Made by a program: the position numbers and the translations under genes
Shown: positions 15,264 to 24,012 of the stretch, one piece after another
How positions within the stretch are numbered: the first letter of the stretch is position 1
Layout: each line of letters begins with the position of its first letter
Assembly (NCBI GenBank): GCA_963693105.1
Contig: OY843752.1
Span: 1,736,001-1,800,000 of the forward strand
Source of the DNA: Oxydemutator sp963693105
GTDB lineage: Bacteria; Pseudomonadota; Gammaproteobacteria; Poriferisulfidales; Oxydemutatoraceae
Length of the DNA stretch: 64,000 nucleotides
Reading direction: 5' to 3'
Notes under the pieces: model-generated
Told to the model about the DNA's origin: nothing
The model's database searches: none
Seen by the model: only the letters and a program-made list of their open reading frames with translations

Positions 15264-16064
15264 TCACGCCGCGCCGCCGGCCAGCCGCCGCGCCAGCCGC
15301 CCCGCCGACGACCGCAACCGGCGCGCCGCGCCATAACCGGACGAAACCCGGACGAGGCCGCCGACCTCCAGCGCCGTGATGGCGTGCCGGGAGAACTGGC
15401 TGCGCCAGTCCAGGTGCGCGGCAAGGCCGCTGATTTTCGGCGGCGCGACGCCGCCGTCATCTAAATCCAATTCGATGCGCGGCAGCGCATGGGCGCGGTT
15501 CAGCCGCCGGTTGGCCTTGATCGCCACCAGCGACATGAACAAATCCTCGCCGTTCCACAACGGCTTGCTTTTCTCCCTGACCAGTTCCTCGACCAGCGGC
15601 GCGTGCTCGAAAAAAAGATGAACCAGCCGCTTCGACAGCAGCGCCGCGCCGGTCAGCGCGTAGGTCACCTCGCCGGTGCGAACGCGGTCGCAGTAGCGCA
15701 GTTGCCGGTCGGGGTCGCGGCCGTAGAGACTGTGGACGATGTCCGGGTCGCGCTCGAATTGTTCGCGCAGCGCCAGCAGGCTGGATTCCGGGATGACAAT
15801 GTCGTCGTCGAGCGACAGCACGGTGTCGTTGCGGGCGTCGGCGGCGGCGGCGAAGCGGCGCGCCAGACCGTAGCGGCGGTTGACATCGCCGTCGTCGCGG
15901 CGGTGGACGATGCGGCAGTGCCTGCTTTCGTAGTCAAACACCGTCTCCCGGCGCCCGTGCGTGATGATGATTTCATCAATACAGGCGCATTTTTCGAGAG
16001 CCGGCAAAATGACGCAGGCCAGGTTGCGCGCCCTTTCCCAGTTGGGAATCACCACTGAAATCAT
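15264..16064 (-). CDS. Exostosin-like (GT64-type) glycosyltransferase
   Basis: 266 residues with a GT-A fold: ISVVIPNWERARNL at the N-terminus, EIIITHG, and the metal-binding DDD (86-88) in TVLSLDDDIVIP. The later WNGEDLFMSLVA fits the C-terminal acceptor/catalytic segment of exostosin-type transferases. Together with the overlapping sulfotransferase it likely builds and sulfates a surface glycan; this is inferred from context. Cytoplasmic, no membrane segment. The Arg-rich C-terminus (RRLRSSAGRLARRLAG) may associate with the membrane. Divergent from queA. Confidence 0.75.
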   Translation of the reverse strand: MISVVIPNWERARNLACVILPALEKCACIDEIIITHGRRETVFDYESRHCRIVHRRDDGDVNRRYGLARRFAAAADARNDTVLSLDDDIVIPESSLLALREQFERDPDIVHSLYGRDPDRQLRYCDRVRTGEVTYALTGAALLSKRLVHLFFEHAPLVEELVREKSKPLWNGEDLFMSLVAIKANRRLNRAHALPRIELDLDDGGVAPPKISGLAAHLDWRSQFSRHAITALEVGGLVRVSSGYGAARRLRSSAGRLARRLAGGAA

Positions 16065-16166
16065 GCGCTCAGTATAGCGCCAAAACCGCCGCCGCAGGCA
16101 ACCGCACGCGCGGCGGTTTCAGGGTATCATGGTGTGCATGGGCAATCCGCCCGAAGAAGGCCGCCG

Positions 16167-17204
16167 ATGCAAAACAGCCACTTTAACTTTGAACTGCCTG
16201 CGGATTTGATTGCGGACTACCCGGCGCCTGCGCGCACCGCGAGCCGCCTGCTGCATGTGCGCGCCGACGGCGGTCTGCGCGACGGGCGCTTCACCGGGCT
16301 GCCGGCGCTGCTGCGCCCGGGCGATCTGCTGGTCGTCAACGACAGCCGCGTCATCCCGGCGCGCCTGCACGCGCGCAAGACGAGCGGCGGCGCCGTCGAG
16401 ATTCTGATCGAACGCCTGCTCGAAGCGGGCCTGGCGCTGGCGCATCTGCGCTCGAACAAGCCGCTGCGGCGCGGCGCCGTGTTGCAGGTCGGCGGCTGCG
16501 AATTGCACGTCGGTGAACGCCGCCGCGACCTGTTCACGTTGTCGCTCGGCGACGGCGACTTCAAGACCCTGCTGCGCCGCCACGGCGAAGTGCCGCTGCC
16601 GCCCTACATCCGCAGAAAACCCGGGGCGCTCGACAAAGAGCGCTACCAGACGGTGTACGCCAAACGCCCCGGCTCGGTGGCGGCGCCCACCGCCGGCCTG
16701 CATTTCGACGAGGCCATGCTGTCGCGCCTGCGCGCCGACGGCGTCGAGATCGCCTCGCTGACGCTGCACATCGGCGCCGGCACCTTTCAGCCGCTGCGCC
16801 ATGAAACCGTCGAGCAGCACCGGATGCACCGCGAGACGCTGCACGTCGGCGAGGCGCTGTGCGGGGCCGTCGCCGCCTGCCGCAAACGCCAAGGCCGCGT
16901 CGTCGCCGTCGGCACGACGGTCGCAAGAGGGCTTGAAACCGCGGCGGCCAACGACGCCGCGCAGCCGCTGCCGTTTCGCGGCGAAACCGGAATTTTCATC
17001 CGCCCGGGGTTCAGGTTCCGCGCGGTGGACGCGATGATTACCAACTTTCACCTGCCGAAAACGACGCTGTTCGTGCTGGTGTGCGCTTTCGCCGGACGCG
17101 AACGGATGCTCGCCGCCTACCGCCACGCCGTCGCCAAACGCTACCGCTTCTTCAGTTACGGCGACGCCACCTGGCTTGACAGGAACGGCGGAGAGCCGCG
17201 GTGA
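16167..17204 (+). CDS. queA: S-adenosylmethionine:tRNA ribosyltransferase-isomerase
   Basis: 345 residues, normal for QueA, when started at MQNSHFNFELP; an upstream in-frame ATG would add 11 unrelated residues. Family segments include LPADLIADYPAPARTASRLL, VVNDSRVIPARLHARK, PTAGLHFDEAM, HIGAGTFQPLR and TNFHLPKTTLFVLVCAFAG. It makes epoxyqueuosine in tRNA from the preQ1 base that Tgt inserts. First gene of queA-tgt-yajC-secD-secF, where it overlaps tgt by 4 nt. Confidence 0.95.
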   Translation: MQNSHFNFELPADLIADYPAPARTASRLLHVRADGGLRDGRFTGLPALLRPGDLLVVNDSRVIPARLHARKTSGGAVEILIERLLEAGLALAHLRSNKPLRRGAVLQVGGCELHVGERRRDLFTLSLGDGDFKTLLRRHGEVPLPPYIRRKPGALDKERYQTVYAKRPGSVAAPTAGLHFDEAMLSRLRADGVEIASLTLHIGAGTFQPLRHETVEQHRMHRETLHVGEALCGAVAACRKRQGRVVAVGTTVARGLETAAANDAAQPLPFRGETGIFIRPGFRFRAVDAMITNFHLPKTTLFVLVCAFAGRERMLAAYRHAVAKRYRFFSYGDATWLDRNGGEPR

Positions 17205-18328
17205 AGTTCACGCTCGAGGCCACCGACGGGTGCGCGCGCGCCGGCGTGCTGCAACTCGAACACGGCGCGGTCGAGACGCCGGTGTTCATGCCGGTCGGCA
17301 CCGCGGCCACCGTCAAGGCGGCGACGCCGGCGGTGCTCGAGGACATCGGCGTTGATCTGGTGCTCGCCAACACCTTTCATCTGATGCTGCGCCCGGGCGT
17401 GGACGTCATCCGCCGCGGCGGCGGACTGCACCGCTTTATGGGCTGGCGCCGCCCGATTCTGACCGACTCCGGCGGCTTCCAGGTTTTCAGCCTCGCCGGC
17501 TTGCGCAAGGTCTCCGAGGAAGGCGTGCTTTTCCGCTCGCCGGTGGACGGCGACGAGGTGTTCCTCGACGCCGAGCGCTCGATTGAGATTCAGCGCGCCC
17601 TCGGCGCCGACATCATGATGTGCTTCGACGAATGCACGCCCTGGCCCGCGTCCAAAGAGCAGGCGCGGCGTTCGATGGAGCTGTCCATGCGCTGGGCCGA
17701 ACGCTCGCTCAACGCGCGCGGCGACACAGGCGCGGCGCTGTTCGGCATCGTCCAGGGCGGCGTCTATCCCGAACTGCGGCGCGAATCGGCGAAACGCCTG
17801 ACAAAGATGGGCTTCGACGGCTACGCGCTGGGCGGGCTGTCGGTGGGCGAGAGCGACGCCGAGCGGCTGGCCGTGCTCGACCCGGCGCACTCGTGGCTGC
17901 CGACCGACAAACCGCGCTACCTGATGGGCGTCGGACGCCCCGGGGACATCGTCGAGGCGGTGCGGCGCGGCATGGACCTGTTCGACTGCACCATGCCGAC
18001 GCGCCATTCGCGCACCGGCTTCCTCTATACGCAACACGGCGTGCTGCGGCTGCGCAACGCCCGCTACCGCGACGACACGGCGGCGGTGGACGACACGTGC
18101 GACTGCTACACCTGCCGCCACTTCACGCGCGCCTATCTCCACCACCTCGACCGCGGCAATGAGATTCTGGGCTCCATCCTCAACACGATACACAATCTGC
18201 GCTACTACCGGCGGCTGATGGGCGGCCTCAGGCGGGCGATACGACAAGGCCGCCTGAAAAATTTCACGCGCGATTTTTACCGGATGTACGGCAACGACGG
18301 CGAATTGTGCAATAATGCGCCCCCATGA
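17201..18328 (+). CDS. tgt: tRNA-guanine transglycosylase
   Basis: 375 residues. DSGGFQVFSLAGL and FDECTPWP contain substrate-pocket residues. GIVQGGVYPELR and the GGLSVGE loop recognise the base. FDCTMPTRHSRTG carries the catalytic aspartate, and CDCYTCRHFTRAYLHHL is the zinc site. It swaps guanine-34 for preQ1 in tRNAs with GUN anticodons. It starts with GTG inside the queA stop (GTGA) and itself ends in ATGA with yajC, so all three are translationally coupled. Confidence 0.95.
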   Translation: MKFTLEATDGCARAGVLQLEHGAVETPVFMPVGTAATVKAATPAVLEDIGVDLVLANTFHLMLRPGVDVIRRGGGLHRFMGWRRPILTDSGGFQVFSLAGLRKVSEEGVLFRSPVDGDEVFLDAERSIEIQRALGADIMMCFDECTPWPASKEQARRSMELSMRWAERSLNARGDTGAALFGIVQGGVYPELRRESAKRLTKMGFDGYALGGLSVGESDAERLAVLDPAHSWLPTDKPRYLMGVGRPGDIVEAVRRGMDLFDCTMPTRHSRTGFLYTQHGVLRLRNARYRDDTAAVDDTCDCYTCRHFTRAYLHHLDRGNEILGSILNTIHNLRYYRRLMGGLRRAIRQGRLKNFTRDFYRMYGNDGELCNNAPP

Positions 18329-18675
18329 ACATTCTGATTGAAAACGCCTGGGCGCAGGGCGGCGGCGGCGGCGGCGCCGGCACCGAACTGCTGGTCATGG
18401 TCGGGATTTTCTTCCTGATTATGTACTTTATGATCATCCGCCCGCAGAACAAGCGCAACCGCGACCACAAGCAGCTGCTGGCTTCGCTGTCGCGCGGCGA
18501 CGAGGTCGTCACCTCGGGCGGCTTGTTCGGGAAAATCTCGCAGGTGGACGAAAGTTTCGTGCGCCTGGAAGTCCAGGACGGCGTCGAGGTAAAAGTGCAG
18601 AAACAGGCGATCAGTTCGGTCATGCCGAAAGGCATGCTGGAAGACGAACCGAAGAAAAAGCCCGGCAAAAAATAA
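18325..18675 (+). CDS. yajC: Sec translocon accessory protein YajC
   Basis: 116 residues with one N-terminal membrane segment (ELLVMVGIFFLIMYFMII), the hallmark RPQNKRNRDHK directly after it, and the small beta domain RGDEVVTSGGLFGKI. It joins SecD and SecF, whose genes follow. The N-terminus has a polyglycine run (GGGGGG). Directly followed by secD with no gap. Confidence 0.95.
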   Translation: MNILIENAWAQGGGGGGAGTELLVMVGIFFLIMYFMIIRPQNKRNRDHKQLLASLSRGDEVVTSGGLFGKISQVDESFVRLEVQDGVEVKVQKQAISSVMPKGMLEDEPKKKPGKK

Positions 18676-20565
18676 ATGGCGGCCCAGCCGATGCTCAACC
18701 GCTATCCGTTGTGGAAGCACCTGCTGATCGTGCTGGTGCTGGCGCTGGCCGCGACCTACGCGCTGCCCAACATCTACCCGGAAGACCCGGCCATCCAGAT
18801 TTCCCGTTCCGGCGGCGAGGTGGGGCGCCAGACCGCCGCCAGAATCAGGAAACTGCTGGGCGAAGAGCGCCTCGAATACAAGGCCATCGAGCACACCGAT
18901 GACGGCCAGCTGCTGATTCGCTTCCGCCGCCCCGAAGACCAGCTGACCGCCGCCGACCGCATCCGCGAGACGCTCGGCTACCGCTACATCACCGCGCTCA
19001 ACCTGGCGCCGGCGACGCCGCCGTGGCTGAACGAGCTGAACGCGACGCCGATGAACCTCGGGCTCGACTTGCAGGGCGGCGTTTATTTCCTGCTCGAAGT
19101 GGACAGCAACGCGGCGCTGCGCAAGGCGCTGGAACGCTACCGCGATGAAATCCGCAACCTGCTGCGCGAAGAACGCATCCGCTACCGCGGCGTCACCGAA
19201 TCCGTCAGCACACTGACGCTGCGGGTGCTTTTCGACGACCCGCAGCAGCGCGAACAAGCCCTCGACCTGGTGCAAAGACAGATGCCGCTGGCGTTTTCAA
19301 TCGAGGAAAAGGAGCGCGACGGGGGCCATTGGCTCGATCTGGCGCTCGCGCGCAGCGAGGTCAGGACGGTGCAGGATTTCGCGATACAGCAAAACGTGCT
19401 GACGCTGAGAAAGCGCGTCAACGAGCTGGGCGTGGCGGAGCCGGTCATCACGCGCCAGGGAAAAAACCGCATCGCCGTGCAGCTGCCGGGCGTGCAGGAC
19501 ACGGCCAAGGCCAAGGAGATTCTCGGCGCGACCGCGACGCTGGAGTTCCGGATGGTGGCGGAGCAGTCCGACCCGGCGCGCGCCGTCGCTTCCGGGCGCG
19601 CGCCGCCGGGCACGCAGCTTTTCCACGAACGCGGCGGCGAGCCGGTGCTGCTGAAGAGAAACGTCATGATCACCGGCGAATACATCATTGACGCCGCTTC
19701 CGGCCTCGACGGCGAGACCGGCCAGCCGGCGGTGCACATCACGCTCGACGGCAAGGGCGCGCGCATCTTCAGCCGCATCACCGGCGAGAATGTCAAGCGC
19801 CTGATGGCGGTCGTGTTCATCGAGAACAAGACCGAGACCTACCGCGACCCGGACGGCGAATTGCAACGGCGCACGCGGACCATCAGGGAAGTCATCAGCG
19901 TCGCCCGCATCCAGGAGCAACTCGGCAAGCGTTTCCAGATTACCGGCCTCGACTCGACGCAGGAGGCGCGCAAACTGGCGCTGCTGCTGAGGGCGGGCGC
20001 GCTGGCGGCGCCGGTCGAGATTGTCGAGGAGCGCACCGTCGGGCCGAGCCTGGGGCAGGAGAACATTGACAAGGGCATGCGCTCGATTCTTCTCGGTTTC
20101 CTGCTGGTCATCGTTTTCATGGCCATCTACTACCGCCTGTTCGGCCTCATCGCCGACCTCGCGCTGGCCTCGAACCTGATGCTGATTGTCGCCGTCATGT
20201 CGCTGATTCCGGGGGCGACATTGACGCTGCCCGGCATCGTCGGCATCGTGCTGACGGTCGGCATGGCGGTGGACGCCAACGTGCTGATCTTTGAGCGCAT
20301 CCGCGAGGAGCTGGCCGCCGGCAGCAGCGTGCAGGCGAGCATAGACAACGGCTACCGCCAGGCGCTGTCCACCATCGCCGACGCCAACATCACGACGTTG
20401 ATTGCGGCGCTGGTGCTGTTTGTTTTCGGCACCGGCCCGATCAAGGGTTTCTCGGTGACGCTGTCCATCGGCATCCTGTGCTCGATGTTCACCGCCATCA
20501 TGGGAACGCGCGCCGTCGTCAACCTGGTGTACGGCGGGCGCAAAACCGGCAGCCTGGCGATTTAG
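18676..20565 (+). CDS. secD: Protein translocase subunit SecD
   Basis: 629 residues. A membrane segment near residues 14-31 is followed by the large periplasmic domains, with GLDLQGGVYFLLEVD as family marker. Five C-terminal membrane segments carry the SecD/SecF RND-type motifs (SILLGFLLVIVFMAIYYRLFG, LPGIVGIVLTVGMAVDANVL, IFERIREEL). It uses the proton gradient to pull exported proteins out of SecYEG. It starts directly after the yajC stop and is followed after 3 nt by secF. Confidence 0.95.
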   Translation: MAAQPMLNRYPLWKHLLIVLVLALAATYALPNIYPEDPAIQISRSGGEVGRQTAARIRKLLGEERLEYKAIEHTDDGQLLIRFRRPEDQLTAADRIRETLGYRYITALNLAPATPPWLNELNATPMNLGLDLQGGVYFLLEVDSNAALRKALERYRDEIRNLLREERIRYRGVTESVSTLTLRVLFDDPQQREQALDLVQRQMPLAFSIEEKERDGGHWLDLALARSEVRTVQDFAIQQNVLTLRKRVNELGVAEPVITRQGKNRIAVQLPGVQDTAKAKEILGATATLEFRMVAEQSDPARAVASGRAPPGTQLFHERGGEPVLLKRNVMITGEYIIDAASGLDGETGQPAVHITLDGKGARIFSRITGENVKRLMAVVFIENKTETYRDPDGELQRRTRTIREVISVARIQEQLGKRFQITGLDSTQEARKLALLLRAGALAAPVEIVEERTVGPSLGQENIDKGMRSILLGFLLVIVFMAIYYRLFGLIADLALASNLMLIVAVMSLIPGATLTLPGIVGIVLTVGMAVDANVLIFERIREELAAGSSVQASIDNGYRQALSTIADANITTLIAALVLFVFGTGPIKGFSVTLSIGILCSMFTAIMGTRAVVNLVYGGRKTGSLAI

Positions 20566-20568
20566 GCG

Positions 20569-21492
20569 ATGCAGATTCTGAAAAACACTAGCTTCGGGTT
20601 CATGCGCCACCGGCGCGCGGCGATGGTGGCGTCGGCGCTGCTGCTCGCCGTCTCGGTGGTCTCGCTGAGCATGCGCGGGCTGTCGTTCGGGGTGGATTTC
20701 ACCGGCGGCACCGTCATCGAACTGGGCTATCCGCAACCGGTGGAACTCGGACCGCTGCGCCAAAACCTCGCCGCCGCCGGCTTTGACGATGTGCAGATAC
20801 AGCACTTCGGCACCGCCAGGGACGTGCTGGTGCGGGTGGCGCCGGACGAGGCCGTCTCGCAATCCGAGCTCAGCAACCGGATATTCGGCGCGCTGAAGCA
20901 GCACGACGATGTGACGCTGCGGCGCGTCGAGTTCGTCGGCCCGCAGGTCGGCGAGGAGCTGCGCGAGGACGGCGGTTTCGCCATGCTCTACGCGCTGCTC
21001 GGCATCCTGATTTATGTCGCCTTCCGCTTTGAGCACCGTTTCGCGTTCGGCTCGATTATCGCGCTCGCGCACGACGTGATCATCACCATCGGCTTCTTCT
21101 CGGTCACCGGCATCGAGTTCGATCTCGCGGTGCTGGCGGCGATACTCGCGGTCATCGGCTACTCGCTGAACGACACCATCGTCGTCTTCGACCGCATCCG
21201 CGAAAACTTCATCAAACTGAAGAGCGAGACCGTCGTCACCATTGACAAGTCCATCAACCACACTCTGGGCAGGACGCTGATGACGTCGTTGACGACGATG
21301 CTGGTGCTGGCGGCGCTGCTGGTTTTCGGCGGCGAGGTCATCCGCGGCTTCACCATCGCGTTGATGGTGGGCGTCGTCGTCGGCACCTATTCGTCCATCT
21401 ACGTCGCCAGCACCGCGATCCTGATGCTCGGCGTCACCCGCGAAAACGTGATTCCGCCGAAGAAGGAAGGCGCCAACCTGGGAGGCCCGTGA
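20569..21492 (+). CDS. secF: Protein translocase subunit SecF
   Basis: 307 residues, normal length. An N-terminal membrane segment, then GVDFTGGTVIELGY, a short periplasmic domain and five membrane segments, with LAAILAVIGYSLNDTIVVFDRIREN as the SecF signature and the TSLTTMLVLAALLVFGG loop. It forms the SecDF complex with the gene before it. It overlaps the Sel1-repeat gene by 4 nt (GTGA). Confidence 0.95.
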   Translation: MQILKNTSFGFMRHRRAAMVASALLLAVSVVSLSMRGLSFGVDFTGGTVIELGYPQPVELGPLRQNLAAAGFDDVQIQHFGTARDVLVRVAPDEAVSQSELSNRIFGALKQHDDVTLRRVEFVGPQVGEELREDGGFAMLYALLGILIYVAFRFEHRFAFGSIIALAHDVIITIGFFSVTGIEFDLAVLAAILAVIGYSLNDTIVVFDRIRENFIKLKSETVVTIDKSINHTLGRTLMTSLTTMLVLAALLVFGGEVIRGFTIALMVGVVVGTYSSIYVASTAILMLGVTRENVIPPKKEGANLGGP

Positions 21493-21917
21493 TGCCGGCG
21501 GACGACGGCATCGCCATGACCAGCGGCATCGCCGCGTTCGAGGCCAAACAATTCACGCGCGCGCTGCGATTGCTGTCGCCGCTGGCCGAAAGCGGCGAGA
21601 TCGAGGCGATGTACCGCTGCGCCATCATGTACCAGAACGGCCTCGGCGTGACGGTCAATCCGCAGGCCGCCCTGCGCCTGATGCGCGGCGCCGCCGAACG
21701 CAATCACGCGCTGGCGCAGCACGGACTGGGCTTTATGTACATGGAGGGCGACTGCGTGGAACAAGACGGCGAGGCTGCCGTCCAGTGGTTCACCCGGGCC
21801 GCCGAACAGGGCCTGGCCGGCTCGCAGACGACGCTCGCGATGCTCTACGAGGAAGGCGCCCTGGTCGGGAAAAATCCCGAACTGGCGAAACACTGGATGA
21901 AAAAGGCGGGCTTTTAG
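21489..21917 (+). CDS. Sel1-repeat (TPR-like) protein
   Basis: 142 residues made almost wholly of Sel1-like helical repeats: AMYRCAIMYQNGLGVTVNPQ, then AQHGLGFMYMEGDCVEQDGE and SQTTLAMLYEEGALVGKNPE, each about 36 residues. No signal peptide or membrane segment, so probably a cytoplasmic scaffold. Translation may start at the GTG overlapping the secF stop or at the ATG one codon later. The coupling to secF suggests a role near the export machinery, but this is only context. Convergent with hisI. Confidence 0.8.
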   Translation: MMPADDGIAMTSGIAAFEAKQFTRALRLLSPLAESGEIEAMYRCAIMYQNGLGVTVNPQAALRLMRGAAERNHALAQHGLGFMYMEGDCVEQDGEAAVQWFTRAAEQGLAGSQTTLAMLYEEGALVGKNPELAKHWMKKAGF

Positions 21918-21930
21918 AGGCCGCGTCGTC

Positions 21931-22401
21931 TTACAGCCGCGTCGGGTTCGAACGCCCCTTATAGACGACCTCCGGGTCGAATACCTTGTCGGTTTGCGTA
22001 AAGCGCAAACGCGCGCCGCCGCCGACCGGCACCTCCCGGTAGAAACACGAACGATAACCGACATGGCAGCTGGCGCCGCCGCTGACCTCGACTCGCAACC
22101 ACACCGCGTCCTGGTCGTCGTCTATCAGGATTTGCCGGACTTTCTGCACCAGGCCGCTGGTCTCGCCCTTGCGCCACAGGCAGTTGCGGCTGCGGCTCCA
22201 GTAGTGCGCCTCGCCGGTCTCGATGGTGCGCGCCAGCGCCTCGCGGTTCATGTAGCCGTGCATCAGGACTTCGCCGTCGGCATGGTCGGTCGTGACGACG
22301 GGCAGCAAGCCGTTGTCGTCGAATTTGGGGGCGAGTCGGTCACCCTCCTCGACCTGCTCGACACTGTCGCGCGCCGCAAACTGCACATCACCGACGTTCA
22401 C
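21931..22401 (-). CDS. hisI: Phosphoribosyl-AMP cyclohydrolase
   Basis: 156 residues. Motifs: LLPVVTTDHADGEVLMHGYMN, ARTIETGEAHYWSRSR, LWRKGETSG, and the metal ligands DDDQDAVWLRVEV plus GASCHVGYRSCFYR. It opens the purine ring of PR-AMP in histidine biosynthesis. Only the cyclohydrolase domain is present, without the HisE pyrophosphohydrolase half. It overlaps the end of yidD by 14 nt, an unusual partner for a his gene. Confidence 0.9.
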   Translation of the reverse strand: MNVGDVQFAARDSVEQVEEGDRLAPKFDDNGLLPVVTTDHADGEVLMHGYMNREALARTIETGEAHYWSRSRNCLWRKGETSGLVQKVRQILIDDDQDAVWLRVEVSGGASCHVGYRSCFYREVPVGGGARLRFTQTDKVFDPEVVYKGRSNPTRL

Positions 22402-22648
22402 GGGGATTCATTGTAGCACGCCGCTTGCCTGCAAGCGGCGCCGGATCGTAACCGCCGGACGAAAACGGATGGCAACGCAGCAGCCGGCGCAACGCAAGCC
22501 AGGAGCCTTTCAGCGGGCCGTGCAGCGCCACGACTTGCAGCGCGTAGTCCGAGCAGGTCGGATGAAAACGGCAGCGCGCGCCGATGAACGGCGTCAGCAG
22601 GCAGCGGCTGCCCTTGATCAGAAAAGTCAGCAGGCGCGTCACGCTCAC
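22388..22648 (-). CDS. yidD: Membrane protein insertion efficiency factor YidD
   Basis: 86 residues with the invariant core RFHPTCSDYALQVVALHG, then GSWLALRRLLRCHPFSSGGYDPAP. YidD assists YidC-dependent membrane insertion. It usually sits between rnpA and yidC; here it lies in the cysS-hisI unit instead. It starts with GTG overlapping the cysS stop by 4 nt and overlaps hisI at its 3' end. Confidence 0.9.
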   Translation of the reverse strand: MSVTRLLTFLIKGSRCLLTPFIGARCRFHPTCSDYALQVVALHGPLKGSWLALRRLLRCHPFSSGGYDPAPLAGKRRATMNPRERR

Positions 22649-24012
22649 TGTCTCAGCCAGCGCGTGCCTTCGGCGCCGTCTTCAAGGACGACGCCGGCGC
22701 GTTCCAGACGCCTGCGAATGCGGTCGGCGGCCGGGAAGTCGCGCCCGGCGCGCGCGCGCGCGCGCTCGGCGATCAAAGCCTCGATCTCGGCGTCGTCGAA
22801 AGCGGCGGCGGCGGGACGCCAGCGCAGCCAGGCCTGCGGGTTGTTCTCGAGCAGGCCCAGCAGCGCCGCCGAGGCGCGCAGCAGCGCCAGGTGGCGCGCG
22901 CGCGCGGAAGCGTCGGCGGCGGCGGACGCGGCGTGCGCAATCTCGTGCAACCGCGCAATCGCCAGCGGCGTGTTCATGTCGTCGCACAAGGCCGCGACCA
23001 CGGCCGGGTCGGCGTCGGCGGCGGCGGGGCGGGCGTCGAGCAGCAGGCGGTACCATTTTTCGAGCGTGCGCCGCGCCTGTTCCGGCACGTCGGGCGACCA
23101 GTCGAGCGGCTTCTTGTAATGCACGCCCAGCAGCGCAAGGCGCACACATTCTCCGTGGAATTTTCGCAGCACGTCGCGCAGCGTGAAAAAATTGCCGAGC
23201 GATTTCGACATCTTCTCGCCGTCCACCGTGATGTGGCCGTTGTGCACCCAGTAGCGCACGAACAGCCTGCCGCCGTGCGCGCACGTGCTTTGCGCGATTT
23301 CATTCTCGTGGTGCGGAAACACCAGGTCGCGGCCGCCGCCGTGAATGTCTATGGTCTCTCCGAGGTGGATGCCGGCCATCACCGAACATTCCAGATGCCA
23401 GCCCGGACGACCGCGCCCCCACGGGCTGTCCCAGCCGATCTCGCCGGCGGCGGCCGGTTTCCACAACACGAAATCAGACGGATGTCTTTTATACGACTCG
23501 ACCTCGACCCGCGCGCCGGGCTGCTGATCGGCAATGTCCCTGTGCGACAGGCGCCCGTAGTCCGGCATCGCCGGAACGTGAAACAGAACGTGCTCTTCGG
23601 CCTCGTAGGCGTGGCCGCTTTCAAGCAGGCGCTCGATCATCGCGATCATCGGACGGATGTGGCCGGTCGCGCGCGGCTCGACGTCCGGCGCCAGCACGCC
23701 GAGCGGCGCGATGTCCTCGTAGAACGCGTTGGTGTAGCGGCGTGTCAGTTCGCCGATGGAAACGTTCGCGGCCGCCGCCGCCGCGATAATCTTGTCGTCC
23801 ACATCGGTGATGTTGCGGACGTAAACCACCCGGCGGTAGAGGCTTTTCAGCAGGCGGTAGAGCAGGTCGAAGACAACAATCGGGCGGGCGTTGCCGATGT
23901 GGATGTAGTGATAGACCGTCGGCCCGCAAACGTACATCGTGACGCGGTCTTCTCGCAGAGGCGCAAATTCCTCCTTGTCGCCGCTGAGGGTGTTCGACAG
24001 GCGGACTTTCAT
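22645..24012 (-). CDS. cysS: Cysteinyl-tRNA synthetase
   Basis: 455 residues. CGPTVYHYIHIGNARP holds the first zinc cysteine and the HIGH motif; GEKMSKSLGN is the KMSKS loop; the zinc-site segments W.LECSVMAG and HHENEIAQS are present. The C-terminal anticodon-binding part is Ala/Arg-rich. It charges tRNA-Cys; a tRNA-Cys gene lies in the same window. The ATG overlaps the rne stop by 4 nt (ATGA), coupling an aminoacyl-tRNA synthetase to RNase E. Confidence 0.95.
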   Translation of the reverse strand: MKVRLSNTLSGDKEEFAPLREDRVTMYVCGPTVYHYIHIGNARPIVVFDLLYRLLKSLYRRVVYVRNITDVDDKIIAAAAAANVSIGELTRRYTNAFYEDIAPLGVLAPDVEPRATGHIRPMIAMIERLLESGHAYEAEEHVLFHVPAMPDYGRLSHRDIADQQPGARVEVESYKRHPSDFVLWKPAAAGEIGWDSPWGRGRPGWHLECSVMAGIHLGETIDIHGGGRDLVFPHHENEIAQSTCAHGGRLFVRYWVHNGHITVDGEKMSKSLGNFFTLRDVLRKFHGECVRLALLGVHYKKPLDWSPDVPEQARRTLEKWYRLLLDARPAAADADPAVVAALCDDMNTPLAIARLHEIAHAASAAADASARARHLALLRASAALLGLLENNPQAWLRWRPAAAAFDDAEIEALIAERARARAGRDFPAADRIRRRLERAGVVLEDGAEGTRWLRQ